From: Phycisphaeraceae bacterium
GTDB lineage: Bacteria > Planctomycetota > Phycisphaerae > Phycisphaerales > Phycisphaeraceae
NCBI GenBank assembly: GCA_029260615.1
Contig: JAJDCX010000010.1
Location: 1-32,616 of the forward strand
DNA: 32,616 nt
Reading direction: 5' to 3'
This document shows positions 25,590-31,252 of the stretch, piece by piece. The notes under the pieces were generated by a model, which was not told where the DNA came from, did not search any database, and was given only the letters and a program-made list of their open reading frames with translations. How positions within the stretch are numbered: the stretch's first letter is position 1; every line of letters begins with the position of its first letter. The position numbers and the translations under genes were made by a program.

Positions 25590-25626
25590 CACCCACCATT
25601 ATACCCCAAACCAACTCGCTACGGAA
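25590..25626 (-). promoter_or_regulatory. Candidate late promoter with perfect -10 and weak -35
   Basis: On the minus strand, TATAAT (25603-25598) lies 28 bases upstream of the first late start codon. At 17 bases further upstream there is only TTCCGT (25626-25621), a poor -35. A perfect -10 with a poor -35 is typical of promoters that need an activator, which would suit late-gene timing. This is inference; no other late promoter is evident nearby. Confidence 0.4.
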
Positions 25627-26292
25627 GTGGATATTTTGGAGGGGGATAGGTGATAATAAGATTGAAGTCGGCAGTCGGGGTACCCCCTCCCTTTTTACGG
25701 AACATACCCCCCCCTCTTTTTATTTTGTCGTATAACCTATATTATGTAAAACACACAACCTAATGATATCAAACACTTAGCAGAAACAGTAGGAAAGTAT
25801 GTTGTCGTGTCATTATTGCACCCTTAACAATATCAATAGCTTAGCTTATGTCGTGGTATTATTACCCATGCCATTGTAATAATGTTGTATAGCTGCATCT
25901 ATTAGAACGCGCGCTCATATGTACTACTGCTTCTAGTGCGCTTTAAACCTACCTATTCCCCCCGTACAATCACTTAACCCCCAAACCTAGAGTAACCACA
26001 CCGCAACCAACATCAAACCACCTCAAACACGCCATATCATACATTGTTGCATAATTAACACACCAAACAAGCTACAGCCCAGCATTTCCGCCATACTTAA
26101 AACCATTTTACTGTTACTTACAAGACGCACAATCAATGATTACAATAACTTAGTAATAACCCAAGGTACGAAAATCCCGATATTATGTAACCTTACACTT
26201 AAAACCTTACAAAGTTGTAAGGCGATTTATTTATATATCTCAACTGCTTATAATTTCCTTACAACTTACAATTAAAAATAAAAAGTATACGT

Positions 26293-26328
26293 ACACGCGC
26301 CCGCCCGCACACACGCGCCCGCCCGCCT
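26293..26328. repeat. GC-rich tandem repeat in AT-rich DNA
   Basis: A 16-base unit, ACACGCGCCCGCCCGC, occurs at 26293-26308 and again at 26311-26326, giving an 18-base period. The surrounding DNA is strongly AT-rich, so this GC island is conspicuous and sits between the two groups of TTGTAAGG sites. Confidence 0.75.
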
Positions 26329-26369
26329 AGCTTTTACAAAAAAAGGTGTAATGTTGTAAGGAAATTCAC

Positions 26370-26446
26370 AACTCATTGATAATAAACAGCAATTCGCCTT
26401 ACAACGTTGTAAGGAAATGTTGTAAGGTTTTATAACTCATTGATAA
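26370..26446. repeat. 13-base direct repeat around a palindromic operator
   Basis: AACTCATTGATAA occurs at 26370-26382 and at 26434-26446, 64 bases apart (about six helical turns), with the perfect palindrome 26397-26414 and its half site between them. The spacing suits cooperative binding by a second factor. Confidence 0.7.
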
Positions 26447-26578
26447 CAATAACACATTACCTGTAAGGCGGCTGCAAGGTGCTATACCTACAACTATTTT
26501 AACCCATAAAAACGGCAGAAAACTGCATGTTCCACGGCATAGTACATAATCTTATTAAAACTATTTTAACAAAAGGGG

Positions 26579-26610
26579 TTGACAAAGATATAAACTCTTG
26601 CCATATTATA
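26579..26610 (+). promoter_or_regulatory. Rightward sigma70-like promoter
   Basis: TTGACA at 26579-26584 is followed by an AT-rich -10 region: CATATT (26602-26607) at 17-base spacing or TATTAT (26604-26609) at 19. It lies about 50 bases before the first start codon at 26660 and just downstream of the TTGTAAGG cluster, a typical arrangement for a regulated early promoter. Confidence 0.65.
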
Positions 26611-26659
26611 TGTATAGCCGCAAACACGGCAGCAATAAATAACAAAGGAAACCAGTAAA

Positions 26660-27103
26660 ATGACAAACACTTATAAAACACAATCAGAAGCGTATAATGC
26701 ACTAGCTAAATATGCTAATGAATTAGTGCCACTTTTAAACAAAGATAGAAAGGCCAATAAATGGAGGGTAACAGTGGACGAATTATTATTTAAAAAGAAC
26801 GCTGAAGACATTAAAAACATTAAAGATAGCGTTAAAAACCCGCATGGCGTTCAATGTTGGGTACGTTGTACGGGTTATGGCTGCTTTATGGTTGGGTTTC
26901 AGACAAGCTACCAAACTAGTACATATGCCTGCGCATATTTAAACGAGAACATTTACCTTTCAGACGACAACGAGCCTAAAAAACTTAAAACAATAACACC
27001 AGAGAAGCTAGAGCATGCCGCCAAGCGTTTACGGACGTTAGAGGAAAAAGCAAAGGATATAAAAAGAGAGGTAAGCAAACTTAAAGTGCTGCTAAACAAA
27101 TAA
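26660..27103 (+). CDS. Hypothetical early protein
   Basis: A 147-residue protein, the first gene of the rightward operon. Start and end are helical (AYNALAKYANELVPLLNK; AAKRLRTLEEKAKDIKREVS, a coiled-coil). The centre is different, with GVQCWVRCTGYGCFMVGFQT and several Cys, perhaps a small beta sheet or a metal site. The ribosome site AAAGGAAACCAG is shared exactly with the gene at 27194 (19 identical bases through the ATG). Function unknown; first-gene position suggests an early, perhaps host-directed, role. Confidence 0.65.
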   Translation: MTNTYKTQSEAYNALAKYANELVPLLNKDRKANKWRVTVDELLFKKNAEDIKNIKDSVKNPHGVQCWVRCTGYGCFMVGFQTSYQTSTYACAYLNENIYLSDDNEPKKLKTITPEKLEHAAKRLRTLEEKAKDIKREVSKLKVLLNK

Positions 27104-27193
27104 CCAAGAAGTACATATAAAGTCGCCCAACGCTGAATAAATACCGAAACGGCCACAATAGGCAATAAAACAAAGCAAAAGGAAACCAGTAAA

Positions 27194-27352
27194 ATGTTAA
27201 TCAGCATATCAATAATAATTGTACTCGCATTTTTACACGTGAGTATAGGAAAATCAGACTTAACGCCATGGCACGCCTGGGGCTTGCGTATAAGTATTTA
27301 TTACTTAGCAGCAATCAACCTGTTTGTAATGGCGGTGGCTTGGGGGGCGTAA
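27194..27352 (+). CDS. Small membrane peptide (52 residues)
   Basis: A 52-codon frame begins at ATG 27194 behind the same AAAGGAAACCAGTAAA leader used at 26660, which strongly supports translation. The product has two hydrophobic segments (LISISIIIVLAFLHV and YYLAAINLFVMAVAW) around a short polar loop with Trp residues (DLTPWHAWGL), so it is likely an inner-membrane protein with two spans. It ends one base before the next start. Function unknown; small early membrane proteins often alter the host envelope or exclude other phages. Confidence 0.65.
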   Translation: MLISISIIIVLAFLHVSIGKSDLTPWHAWGLRISIYYLAAINLFVMAVAWGA

Positions 27353-27353
27353 A

Positions 27354-27710
27354 ATGATAACACTAACACTAAGACAAATCAGAGACCACAAACCATGTAA
27401 AGATGGTTGGCCTAAGTTAGTTAAAAACTTAGGCGGGCTTGAAAAATATGGGCTAGATACGCCTGTAACATTTGAACAAATATATAAAAGTAATGGTTAT
27501 TCTGACACATTTTGGGCTTTGCAATGTATAGGCATTGAGCATGAAAACCTAATACGTCATTTGACAGTAGACTATGCCGAGAGCGTTAAACATTTGATGA
27601 CAGATGGCGGCTCATTAAATGCGTTGGTAGTAGCTAGGAAATATGCAGATGGTAAGGCTAGCAAAGAACAATTAAAAGATGCTTCTGATGATGCTTCAAA
27701 AATAAACTAA
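27354..27710 (+). CDS. Hypothetical phage protein
   Basis: A 118-residue protein with the phrases LTLRQIRDHKPCKDGWPKLV and DTFWALQCIGIEHENLIRH, then DYAESVKHLMTDGGSLNALV. I recall this pattern (a helix ending in C-x-x-GW-x-KL, then a W-AL-x-C segment) from phage and prophage genomes, but without a known function. No catalytic motif is visible. It begins at ATG 27354 one base after the previous stop, without a clear ribosome site of its own, so coupling with the small membrane gene is likely. Confidence 0.65.
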   Translation: MITLTLRQIRDHKPCKDGWPKLVKNLGGLEKYGLDTPVTFEQIYKSNGYSDTFWALQCIGIEHENLIRHLTVDYAESVKHLMTDGGSLNALVVARKYADGKASKEQLKDASDDASKIN

Positions 27711-27735
27711 ACTAAACAAAAGAGGAGAATACAAA

Positions 27736-28035
27736 ATGATTTATTCAGAAAACGACTGGGTTTTATGCAGGTCATATTGCCAAGGGGCAACACTAGGTAA
27801 GCTAGCGACGGATTGGAGCGGGGAAAGTATGATTTCATTTAGTGAGGCATACCACGTGCGCTCATTTACAGTACAAGACAGCGCAAGCGGTGCTTTGGCT
27901 ACATTAAGTTGGCAAAAACCATCAAAAGCTGAAGTTTTCGGGGGTAGGCCTGCTGTATTAAATGAACCTGCTTTAGTGTGGTTATTAGATGATGCACAAG
28001 CAGAAGCTATATTAAAATTTAAGGATAACAAATAA
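27736..28035 (+). CDS. Hypothetical protein upstream of the MoxR ATPase gene
   Basis: A 99-residue protein with an AGAGGAG ribosome site. The start, YSENDWVLCRSYCQGATLGK, is followed by a polar beta-like region (ATLSWQKPSKAEVFGGRP) and a short helical end (WLLDDAQAEAILKF). No domain is recognised. It ends one base before the start of the MoxR-type ATPase gene, so the two may function together, but only position supports this. Confidence 0.6.
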   Translation: MIYSENDWVLCRSYCQGATLGKLATDWSGESMISFSEAYHVRSFTVQDSASGALATLSWQKPSKAEVFGGRPAVLNEPALVWLLDDAQAEAILKFKDNK

Positions 28036-28036
28036 C

Positions 28037-28813
28037 ATGCAAGATTTTAAGAAACTTATATCTGCTGGGCTCCCTACTATGTTAGTAGGGAGTGCAGGAA
28101 CGGGCAAAACTTCTATACTTAGGCAGTTTGCCCTTGACAATAACAGGGTTACAGTTGACTTACGTACAGCTATGATGCCACCAGAGGACTTGGTAGGCAT
28201 ACCTAAAGTAAAGGACGGTTGCTTTGAGTATTTGCCGCCAGAATGGGCGCATAAACATGCAAATGACAAGGGGGCTAGACTGTTAATAATACTTGAGGAG
28301 ATACACCTTGCGCCACCTGCAATGCACGCTGCATTGTACCAATTGCTGCAAGAGAAAGAAGTCGCTGGGATTGATTTGTCTAACGCATGGATAGCAGCAA
28401 CTGCTAACCCGCCCGAGCAGGCGGGGGCTGCATTATGTGGTGAGTTACCAGAAGCTTTAAGGGATAGACTAGAGGTAGTTAACTTCAAGGCGCACATGGT
28501 AGAGAATGAAACTACCAAGTGGTTACAAGTTCTTGCTAACAACTTACAAATAAGTAAAGAGGTGCAAGAGGCATGTGGCTTAGATGGGTTAGATATGCCA
28601 ATAACGCCTCGAGCGTGTGAGAGGCTCTTAAGGTTAATCGCAGTAGGAGTTAGAGACGAGTCCTTAATATCTCGTAGAGCAGGTAATATCACATCTAAAG
28701 TACTTAACGCATTAAACAGTAGGCAAGACGCTGATATTGATATCTTAGCTAAAGCAGCAACTCCCGACAGGGCAGTAAAGCATGTAGTATTTACTGGGGA
28801 AGGGTTTAAATAA
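28037..28813 (+). CDS. MoxR-type AAA ATPase
   Basis: A 258-residue AAA+ ATPase of the MoxR group, which typically pairs with a VWA-domain protein to remodel or activate a target. Walker A is GSAGTGKT (18-25). The Walker B strand is LLIILEEI (82-89), with Glu-Glu in place of the usual Asp-Glu. Sensor 1 is within AATANPPE. A C-terminal lid with ITPRACERLLRLIAVGV follows. MoxR proteins are usually about 300 residues, so this is a compact form. It sits directly before the repeat genes and VWA gene; it overlaps the first repeat gene by one base. The target is unknown. Confidence 0.85.
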   Translation: MQDFKKLISAGLPTMLVGSAGTGKTSILRQFALDNNRVTVDLRTAMMPPEDLVGIPKVKDGCFEYLPPEWAHKHANDKGARLLIILEEIHLAPPAMHAALYQLLQEKEVAGIDLSNAWIAATANPPEQAGAALCGELPEALRDRLEVVNFKAHMVENETTKWLQVLANNLQISKEVQEACGLDGLDMPITPRACERLLRLIAVGVRDESLISRRAGNITSKVLNALNSRQDADIDILAKAATPDRAVKHVVFTGEGFK

Positions 28814-29094
28814 TGATTAATATTGGTATGCGTGGACATGGGTATGGACAAGGGTATGGAAATGGACATGGCTCTGGCTATGGAGATGGCTATGGACATG
28901 GAAATGGACATGGAGATGGTTATGGAGATGGACATGGAAATGGAGATGGAAATGGAGATGGAAATGGGTATGGAAATGGAAATGGGTATGGACATGGAAA
29001 TGGAAATGGGTATGGGTTTGGAGATGGAGATGGGTATGGGTATGGACATGGCCGTGGAGATAATAGAACAATGTATGAGGTAATAAAAAAATGA
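28813..29094 (+). CDS. Gly-Xaa repeat protein 1 (NAT-GGN codons)
   Basis: A 93-residue protein made almost entirely of Gly alternating with Tyr, His, Asn or Asp, after the start MINIGMRGHG and before a fixed end, GRGDNRTMYEVIKK. Most Xaa codons are NAT, so one base (T, C, A or G) decides Tyr, His, Asn or Asp; exceptions (Ser, Phe, Arg, Gln) are mainly NNT. There is no signal peptide. The start overlaps the ATPase stop and the end overlaps the next start by ATGA. The low-complexity sequence suggests a disordered polymer, a metal or surface binder, or a structural filament. The other frames over this DNA are open only because of the 6-base period. Confidence 0.7.
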   Translation: MINIGMRGHGYGQGYGNGHGSGYGDGYGHGNGHGDGYGDGHGNGDGNGDGNGYGNGNGYGHGNGNGYGFGDGDGYGYGHGRGDNRTMYEVIKK

Positions 29095-29100
29095 TTGATA
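29032..29100 (+). repeat. 69-base perfect repeat, copy 1 (ends of the Gly-Xaa genes)
   Basis: By eye, three 69-base blocks are identical: 29032-29100, 29328-29396 and 30559-30627. Each covers the fixed C-terminal codons of a repeat gene, the A7 run, the ATGA overlap and the first MID codons of the next gene. A fourth junction at 30790-30851 is diverged. Such blocks invite homologous recombination and cassette duplication or loss. Confidence 0.8.
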
Positions 29101-29390
29101 TTGGTGGCTATGGAAGTGGAAATGGACGTGGACATGGGTATGGACAAGGGTATGGAAATGGACATGGCTCTGGCTATGGAGATGGCTATGGACATGGAAA
29201 TGGAAATGGGTATGGGTTTGGAGATGGACATGGAGATGGGTTTGGAGATGGCTATGGACATGGAAATGGAAATGGAAATGGGTATGGACATGGAAGTGGA
29301 CATGGGTATGGGTTTGGAGATGAAGATGGGTATGGGTATGGACATGGCCGTGGAGATAATAGAACAATGTATGAGGTAATAAAAAAATGA
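29091..29390 (+). CDS. Gly-Xaa repeat protein 2
   Basis: A 99-residue paralogue of the preceding repeat gene, starting MIDIGGYGSGNGRGHG and ending with the same GRGDNRTMYEVIKK. The last 69 bases are identical to those around the end of the first copy. The repeat body differs in the order of Tyr/His/Asn/Asp residues and has one Glu interruption (GDEDGYG). The start overlaps the previous stop as ATGA, after GAGG and an A7 run. It precedes the VWA gene with another ATGA overlap. Its closest relative by start sequence is the fourth repeat gene, 30618-30851. Confidence 0.7.
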   Translation: MIDIGGYGSGNGRGHGYGQGYGNGHGSGYGDGYGHGNGNGYGFGDGHGDGFGDGYGHGNGNGNGYGHGSGHGYGFGDEDGYGYGHGRGDNRTMYEVIKK

Positions 29391-30391
29391 TTGATACATT
29401 AAAAGCAAGAGGAAAACCCCACTTAGCGCAGTTACTATCTAGAGCTAAAAATGTAAGTAACATTCTAACAGCAGGGGTTGATTCAAAAGGTAATATGATA
29501 GCTAATTTTGATTGGTTAAAAACATTAACCCCAAGACAATTAGAGGCTGTACTTTACCATGAGGCATTGCACATAGTACTAAAACACCATCCAAGAGCGA
29601 AAAAATGGGGTGGTAATCTTAAAGCATATAATGTGGCTGCCGATGCTCATATTAACGCCCATTTACCTGATTTAAGGGAAATAGGTGGAGTGTTTTTTGA
29701 CACACTTCCCGACATAGGGGTAGACCCAAGTACCTTAACAACAGAAGAGTTAGCTACTGCTTTAGAGAAGCATGCCGATGAATTGCCAGAATGTCACGAT
29801 AAGCATGATGGTAACGAAGGTGCCACTAGTGAAATTACTGATGCTGCTAGAGAAGCCGTGTCACATCTTTCTGATTCAACTAAAGAGAGTATAGAAAAAG
29901 CTTTTAACACTAATCTTATAGATGTTGGTGAGTTAGAGCCTATGAGTGAGCAGGAGTTAGCTATCCAAAAACTGATAGGTGCAGCATGGCTTACCCCACG
30001 CACAGAAACTTACGCTAGACCAAGCAGGAGAGTTAACCGCAGTAAACTCTTATTGAGAGGTAAGGCATCTTCATTCAAGCAGCCTATTATTGACTTATAC
30101 ATAGATGTAAGTGGCAGCATGGCAGACCAAGCTCCTAAATGGGTAGCATTTGGTAAAGACTTGTGCCGTAGATATGGTGGTAGATTAAGAGTTAGTTTAT
30201 GGAGCGATAATGTACCAGCACCATCGATGATTATTCCAGATAATTTTGAATCTGGTGGCACAAACTGGAGTGAGTTAGAACAACTAATATCTCAACCTAG
30301 AAACCCACATCATAAAGTAGTTGTAATTACTGACTTATGTGGTTGCGCTGAAGGGCAGTTAATCAATAGTAATCTGGTGATAGAAGTATGA
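29387..30391 (+). CDS. Metallopeptidase-like/VWA protein (DUF2201-type)
   Basis: A 334-residue protein with an N-terminal metallopeptidase-like domain and a C-terminal VWA-like domain. The first carries HEALH (58-62), an HExxH-type zinc motif, with a likely further ligand in NVAADAHINAHL. The second has a MIDAS metal site: Asp240, Ser242 and Ser244 in DVSGS, Thr292 in GGT, and Asp316 in ITDL. This layout matches the DUF2201 family, which pairs with MoxR ATPases. The MoxR gene lies two genes upstream. Repeat genes flank it on both sides, each overlapping by ATGA. A chaperone, regulated protease or toxin-like role is possible. Confidence 0.85.
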   Translation: MIDTLKARGKPHLAQLLSRAKNVSNILTAGVDSKGNMIANFDWLKTLTPRQLEAVLYHEALHIVLKHHPRAKKWGGNLKAYNVAADAHINAHLPDLREIGGVFFDTLPDIGVDPSTLTTEELATALEKHADELPECHDKHDGNEGATSEITDAAREAVSHLSDSTKESIEKAFNTNLIDVGELEPMSEQELAIQKLIGAAWLTPRTETYARPSRRVNRSKLLLRGKASSFKQPIIDLYIDVSGSMADQAPKWVAFGKDLCRRYGGRLRVSLWSDNVPAPSMIIPDNFESGGTNWSELEQLISQPRNPHHKVVVITDLCGCAEGQLINSNLVIEV

Positions 30392-30621
30392 TTGATATTG
30401 GTATGCGTGGACAAGGGTTTGGACATGGACTTGGCTATGGACGTGGACATGGAGATGGGTATGGAAATGGAGATGGAAATGGGTATGGACATGGAAGTGG
30501 ACATGGAAATGGACATGGGTATGGGTTTGGAGATGGAGATGGGTATGGAGATAGAGATGGGTATGGGTATGGACATGGCCGTGGAGATAATAGAACAATG
30601 TATGAGGTAATAAAAAAATGA
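30388..30621 (+). CDS. Gly-Xaa repeat protein 3
   Basis: A 77-residue paralogue directly after the VWA gene, starting MIDIGMRGQGFG, so it resembles repeat gene 1 at its start. The end GRGDNRTMYEVIKK and the last 69 bases, 30559-30627, match copies 1 and 2 exactly. The repeat body includes a less common Leu (GHGLGYG), Phe and an Arg interruption (GDRDGYG). It overlaps the VWA gene by ATGA and the next repeat gene by ATGA. Confidence 0.7.
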   Translation: MIDIGMRGQGFGHGLGYGRGHGDGYGNGDGNGYGHGSGHGNGHGYGFGDGDGYGDRDGYGYGHGRGDNRTMYEVIKK

Positions 30622-30851
30622 TTGATATTGGTGGCTATGGAAGTGGAAATGGACGTGGACATGGGTATGGACAAGGGTATGGTGATGGAGATGGACATGG
30701 AGATGGCTATGGACGTGGAAATGGAGATGGGTATGGACATGGAAATGGAAATGGGTATGGACATGGAAATGGGTATGGACATGGTTATGGAGATGGGCTT
30801 GGACGTGGGCGTGGAGATAACAGAACACTACATGAGGTAATAAAAAAATGA
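30618..30851 (+). CDS. Gly-Xaa repeat protein 4
   Basis: A 77-residue paralogue, starting MIDIGGYGSGNGRGHG like repeat gene 2, but with a diverged end, GRGRGDNRTLHEVIKK. Thus genes 1 and 2 before the VWA gene and 3 and 4 after it look like two copies of one two-gene cassette. This last copy ends with A7-TGA followed by a mini-frame of six codons that overlaps the next gene by ATGA. Confidence 0.7.
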   Translation: MIDIGGYGSGNGRGHGYGQGYGDGDGHGDGYGRGNGDGYGHGNGNGYGHGNGYGHGYGDGLGRGRGDNRTLHEVIKK

Positions 30852-30864
30852 TGGAGATAAAAGA

Positions 30865-31035
30865 ATGACAGAATTACAAGCAGAAGCAAATAGTATATAT
30901 CTTAACCGCCTTAACTCATATAAGAGTATTAGGGAAGCTGCTGAGGCAGCTATTGATTACCTGGATGCGTTCGATTCTGAGGAGGCAAGATTAGAGCAGG
31001 AACATTATTCAAATTTAATAAGTTATATAGGGTGA
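30865..31035 (+). CDS. Small acidic helical protein (56 residues)
   Basis: A 56-codon frame starts at ATG 30865 with an ATGA overlap onto a six-codon mini-frame (30848-30868), after GGAGATAAAAG. The product is an acidic helix (NSIYLNRLNSYKSIREAAEA, then DAFDSEEARLEQEHYSNLIS). It looks like a real short phage gene and closes the cassette. Function unknown. Confidence 0.6.
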   Translation: MTELQAEANSIYLNRLNSYKSIREAAEAAIDYLDAFDSEEARLEQEHYSNLISYIG

Positions 31036-31043
31036 GTAAGATA

Positions 31044-31118
31044 ATGAAATACTGGATAGTAGTAGCATTGGTATATTTTTTAATAATTTTAATATATACA
31101 GCAGTTAAATATATGTAA
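31044..31118 (+). CDS. Possible 24-residue single-span membrane peptide
   Basis: A 24-codon frame starts eight bases after the previous stop, with the weak ribosome site GGTGAG. The product is almost entirely one hydrophobic segment (VVALVYFLIILIYTAV) flanked by Lys. Such phage micro-proteins exist, but the DNA here is AT-rich and the frame may be chance. Confidence 0.4.
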   Translation: MKYWIVVALVYFLIILIYTAVKYM

Positions 31119-31131
31119 TAGCATTAACAGA

Positions 31132-31226
31132 TTGCCGCGTCCCTTCAAAATAGCGTGGCATAGGTCGGAGGTTTTGTTATTTCTCCTCTGTTTGCCAGTC
31201 AGCCCCACTGGTGACCGTCACGGGGC
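31132..31226 (+). promoter_or_regulatory. Structured leader with possible H-type pseudoknot before the primase gene
   Basis: The gap before the primase gene contains several pairings: CCGCG (31135-31139) with CGTGG (31154-31158, one G-U); GGAG (31167-31170) with CTCC (31183-31186); and CCAGT (31195-31199) with ACTGG (31207-31211). The loop of the last stem holds GCCCC (31202-31206), which can pair with GGGGC (31222-31226), giving an H-type pseudoknot. It ends about 16 bases before the AAAGGA ribosome site. It may regulate translation; no known riboswitch class could be matched. Confidence 0.45.
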
Positions 31227-31252
31227 AACTTAAAACAAAAAAGGATAATAGT

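Larger units (their letters stand above)
26191..26468. repeat. Cluster of CCTTACAA/TTGTAAGG sites with two perfect palindromes
   Basis: Seven related sites were read by eye. Two are perfect 18-base palindromes: CCTTACAA-AG-TTGTAAGG at 26205-26222 and CCTTACAAC-GTTGTAAGG at 26397-26414. Half sites are CCTTAC at 26191, CCTTACAAC at 26257-26265, GTTGTAAGG at 26353-26361 and 26419-26427, and a variant, CTGTAAGG, at 26461-26468. They fit a dimeric DNA-binding protein and lie upstream of the rightward promoter at 26579, so they may be operators or origin iterons. Confidence 0.8.
25571..26659. other. Divergent control region, 1.1 kb without a convincing gene
   Basis: The late genes run left and the early genes right from this region. 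It holds, from left to right, the candidate late promoter; a GGGGTACCCC palindrome at 25677-25686; two C-rich/T-rich blocks near 25680-25730; an AT-rich stretch from about 25740 to 26190 with no feature I can name; the cluster of CCTTACAA/TTGTAAGG sites (26191-26468); a GC-rich tandem repeat; a 13-base direct repeat; and the rightward promoter at 26579. The mix of repeats, palindromes and AT-rich DNA suits an operator region or a replication origin. No tRNA or long frame is present. Confidence 0.7.

Noticed and set aside
25677..25730. GGGGTACCCC and the C-run/T-run as a terminator
   Set aside because: The palindrome has no loop and the following T-rich stretch is not directly after a stable stem.
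25571..26659. CRISPR array or tRNA in the control region
   Set aside because: Repeats are short and irregularly spaced with no spacer pattern, and no cloverleaf with a TTCRANNC arm was seen.
28823..29083. Met-Asp/Met-Glu repeat frames over each Gly-Xaa gene
   Set aside because: They are shifted readings of the same 6-base array; only the Gly-Xaa frame has conserved non-repeat ends and ATGA junctions.
28012..29463. 483-codon minus-strand frame rich in His-Val-His-Thr dipeptides
   Set aside because: It is the antisense of the MoxR gene end, the Gly-Xaa repeats and the VWA start. A 6-base repeat without stops opens all frames, and it lacks a ribosome site and spans real genes.
28813..30851. 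Diversity-generating retroelement target
   Set aside because: Variation centred on one base of NAT codons recalls adenine mutagenesis, but no reverse transcriptase, template repeat or accessory gene is in the window, and the variable array is tandem rather than a single variable region.
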